Shown: positions 5,400-6,478 of the stretch, in pieces | How positions within the stretch are numbered: the first letter of the stretch is position 1 | Layout: each line of letters begins with the position of its first letter | Notes under the pieces: generated by a model | What the model was told of the DNA's origin: nothing | The model's input: the letters and a program-made list of their open reading frames with translations, nothing else | Database searches by the model: none | DNA from: Phytoactinopolyspora endophytica | GTDB lineage: Bacteria; Actinomycetota; Actinomycetes; Jiangellales; Jiangellaceae | Assembly: GCF_004138495.1 (NCBI RefSeq) | Contig: NZ_ML142859.1 | Coordinates: 3,124-9,601 of the forward strand | DNA length: 6,478 bases | Direction of reading: 5' to 3' | Made by a program: the position numbers and the translations under genes

Positions 5400-6478
5400 T
5401 CACCACGAGGATTCGCGACTGGCGTAGACGTAGCGCATGCCCGGGTACTCGGTCTGCGACCAGATCTCATTGCGCTGGGGCCAGTACGAGACGTCCTCTG
5501 GTCCGATCGGTACCGCGCCAGTGTGCTGGGTGGCGACGTTTCCGGGGCGCCAGATGAATACGTCGCCCCGGGTGGAGGAGCCGTTGCTGCGGTGGATGTG
5601 GAACGTGCCGTTGACGGACGTCGCGCCCTGCATACCTCGGATGCCCACCGTGTACGCCCAGTCGGCACGCGCGTAACCGTCGGAGTCTTCGGCGATATGC
5701 GATGTGCCCTCATCGAGCTCGAACCTTGCCATCCTGGTGTCCGTGCCCGGGTTGCCGTACTCGCTGACGAGCAGGCTGTCCGGGCTGGTCGTGCGATCGA
5801 GCGCGACCTGGGAGTAACGGAACCGGCCTTCGCCGCCGGTGGTGCTGGGCTGGTAATGGGCCTCCTGAGGCAGCACGTAGAGGTAGTTGTGCGCGTAGTA
5901 GCTGCCGTCGGCTTGGCGGCCGATCTTGGTGTTGTCCCCGGTGGAGACCCGCATCAAGTCGTCCATGTCGAAGGACCGGAGCCCGTTGTAGGTGTTGGCG
6001 ACGTACAGCTTGTCCTCGTGCCAGAAGATGCCGCCGGCGTGTGCGTTGACCGGTCCGAATGAGGGCTGGCCGCCGTCCCAGCGCGGCTGGACCAGAAGGA
6101 CGTGCCGATACTCCGGCGTCGTCCGGTCAGCCATGTCCACGAAGCTGATCCGGACGCCCATATTCCGCCCGCTCTCCTTGTCATACCAGGCGCTGAGCAA
6201 GGCTTCGCGGCCTTCCCACTGTCCGGACGCGGTGGCGTCGCCGGTGGTAGTGATGCCCTGCGGCATCCAGTACTCGACGGAGCTATCGCCGGAGTTCCAG
6301 CAGAACGACGCCGTTCGATACGTGACACTCGGGGAGCAGGCACGGGCGGTGCGGTTCGCCGAGTCGAGAACGTCCGAGACGGTCTCAGTGCCCAGCTCCG
6401 AGCGGAGCGCCTCGAGCAGGGCAGGGTCGGTCTCAGCACGTTCCAGGCGGATGTCGGAGGGGTCTGGGTTCGCGTGTG
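5400..6478 (-). CDS. Probable secreted propeller-like protein, N-terminus beyond the right edge
   Basis: The frame is open to the right edge: 358 residues are visible, ending in RESSW at the TGA 5402-5400. The ATG at 6266-6264 has no ribosome binding site and 70 in-frame residues precede it; these include Cys47 and Cys59 (counted from the first full codon), in ACSPSVTY and SFCWNSGD, which belong to the conserved region. It is therefore not the start. From memory this matches a family of secreted proteins of unknown function in Streptomyces and relatives, with shared patches such as YWMPQGITTT, YRHVLLV, NAHAGGIFWHEDKLYVANTYN, YVLPQ, SEYGNPG, MQGATSVNGT and GPEDVSYW. The repeated G.(L/I)Y.A and G....W patches suggest a beta-propeller-like fold (inference). 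The paired cysteines fit an extracellular protein. A signal peptide is expected outside the window. The gene lies 173 bases upstream of the lipoprotein pair on the same strand. Confidence 0.88.
   Translation of the reverse strand, partial: HANPDPSDIRLERAETDPALLEALRSELGTETVSDVLDSANRTARACSPSVTYRTASFCWNSGDSSVEYWMPQGITTTGDATASGQWEGREALLSAWYDKESGRNMGVRISFVDMADRTTPEYRHVLLVQPRWDGGQPSFGPVNAHAGGIFWHEDKLYVANTYNGLRSFDMDDLMRVSTGDNTKIGRQADGSYYAHNYLYVLPQEAHYQPSTTGGEGRFRYSQVALDRTTSPDSLLVSEYGNPGTDTRMARFELDEGTSHIAEDSDGYARADWAYTVGIRGMQGATSVNGTFHIHRSNGSSTRGDVFIWRPGNVATQHTGAVPIGPEDVSYWPQRNEIWSQTEYPGMRYVYASRESSW

Noticed and set aside
6264..6266. ATG as start of the secreted-protein gene
   Set aside because: There is no ribosome binding site before it, and 70 upstream in-frame residues include conserved cysteines and family patches.
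1..6478. TTA codons that would suggest bldA-type control
   Set aside because: The TTA strings I checked (for example around 689, 1906, 2520 and the taa strings near 3241-3256, 5672 and 5815) are out of frame in the respective genes.
1..6478. tRNA, rRNA, transposase or attachment-site signals
   Set aside because: I saw no tRNA-like cloverleaf, rRNA motif, transposase frame or terminal inverted repeats on either strand.

Overview
The window is high-GC DNA from an actinobacterium. The basis is strong G/C bias at third codon positions, a BTAD–NB-ARC–TPR regulator of the AfsR/SARP type (a family largely confined to Actinobacteria), Leu-Ala-Ala-Cys lipoboxes, and a secreted protein that resembles one common in Streptomyces and its relatives. 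The genus cannot be fixed from the sequence.

Layout. Bases 1-2808 (+) hold most of a large AfsR-like transcriptional regulator whose N-terminal DNA-binding domain lies left of the window. It converges, across a 41-base gap with a small GC-rich inverted repeat, on three minus-strand genes. Read in transcription order from the right edge, these are: a secreted propeller-like protein cut by the right edge (6478-5400), a 300-residue acidic lipoprotein (5226-4324), and a 433-residue acidic lipoprotein (4151-2850).

The two lipoproteins are tandem paralogues made of detachable modules. Each module is about 90-102 residues, opens with Tyr-Cys and closes with Cys, and is joined to the next by a Glu/Gln/Asp/Pro-rich linker. 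There are two module types. The 433-residue protein is I-II-I and the 300-residue protein is II-I. Apart from the lipid-bearing cysteine, each protein has exactly two cysteines per module. The duplication took the upstream DNA with it: both intergenic regions are 172-173 bases long, share a block of about 61 bases at roughly 85% identity, and have a second matching patch at the ribosome binding site.

How the genes work together. All three minus-strand products appear to act outside the membrane, two as lipid-anchored proteins and one probably as a secreted protein. Gaps of about 172 bases and the repeated upstream block suggest that each lipoprotein has its own promoter. The sequence shows no direct link between the AfsR-like regulator and these genes, and no biosynthetic genes are visible. 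The least described element is the modular lipoprotein pair with its conserved upstream element; its function is unknown.
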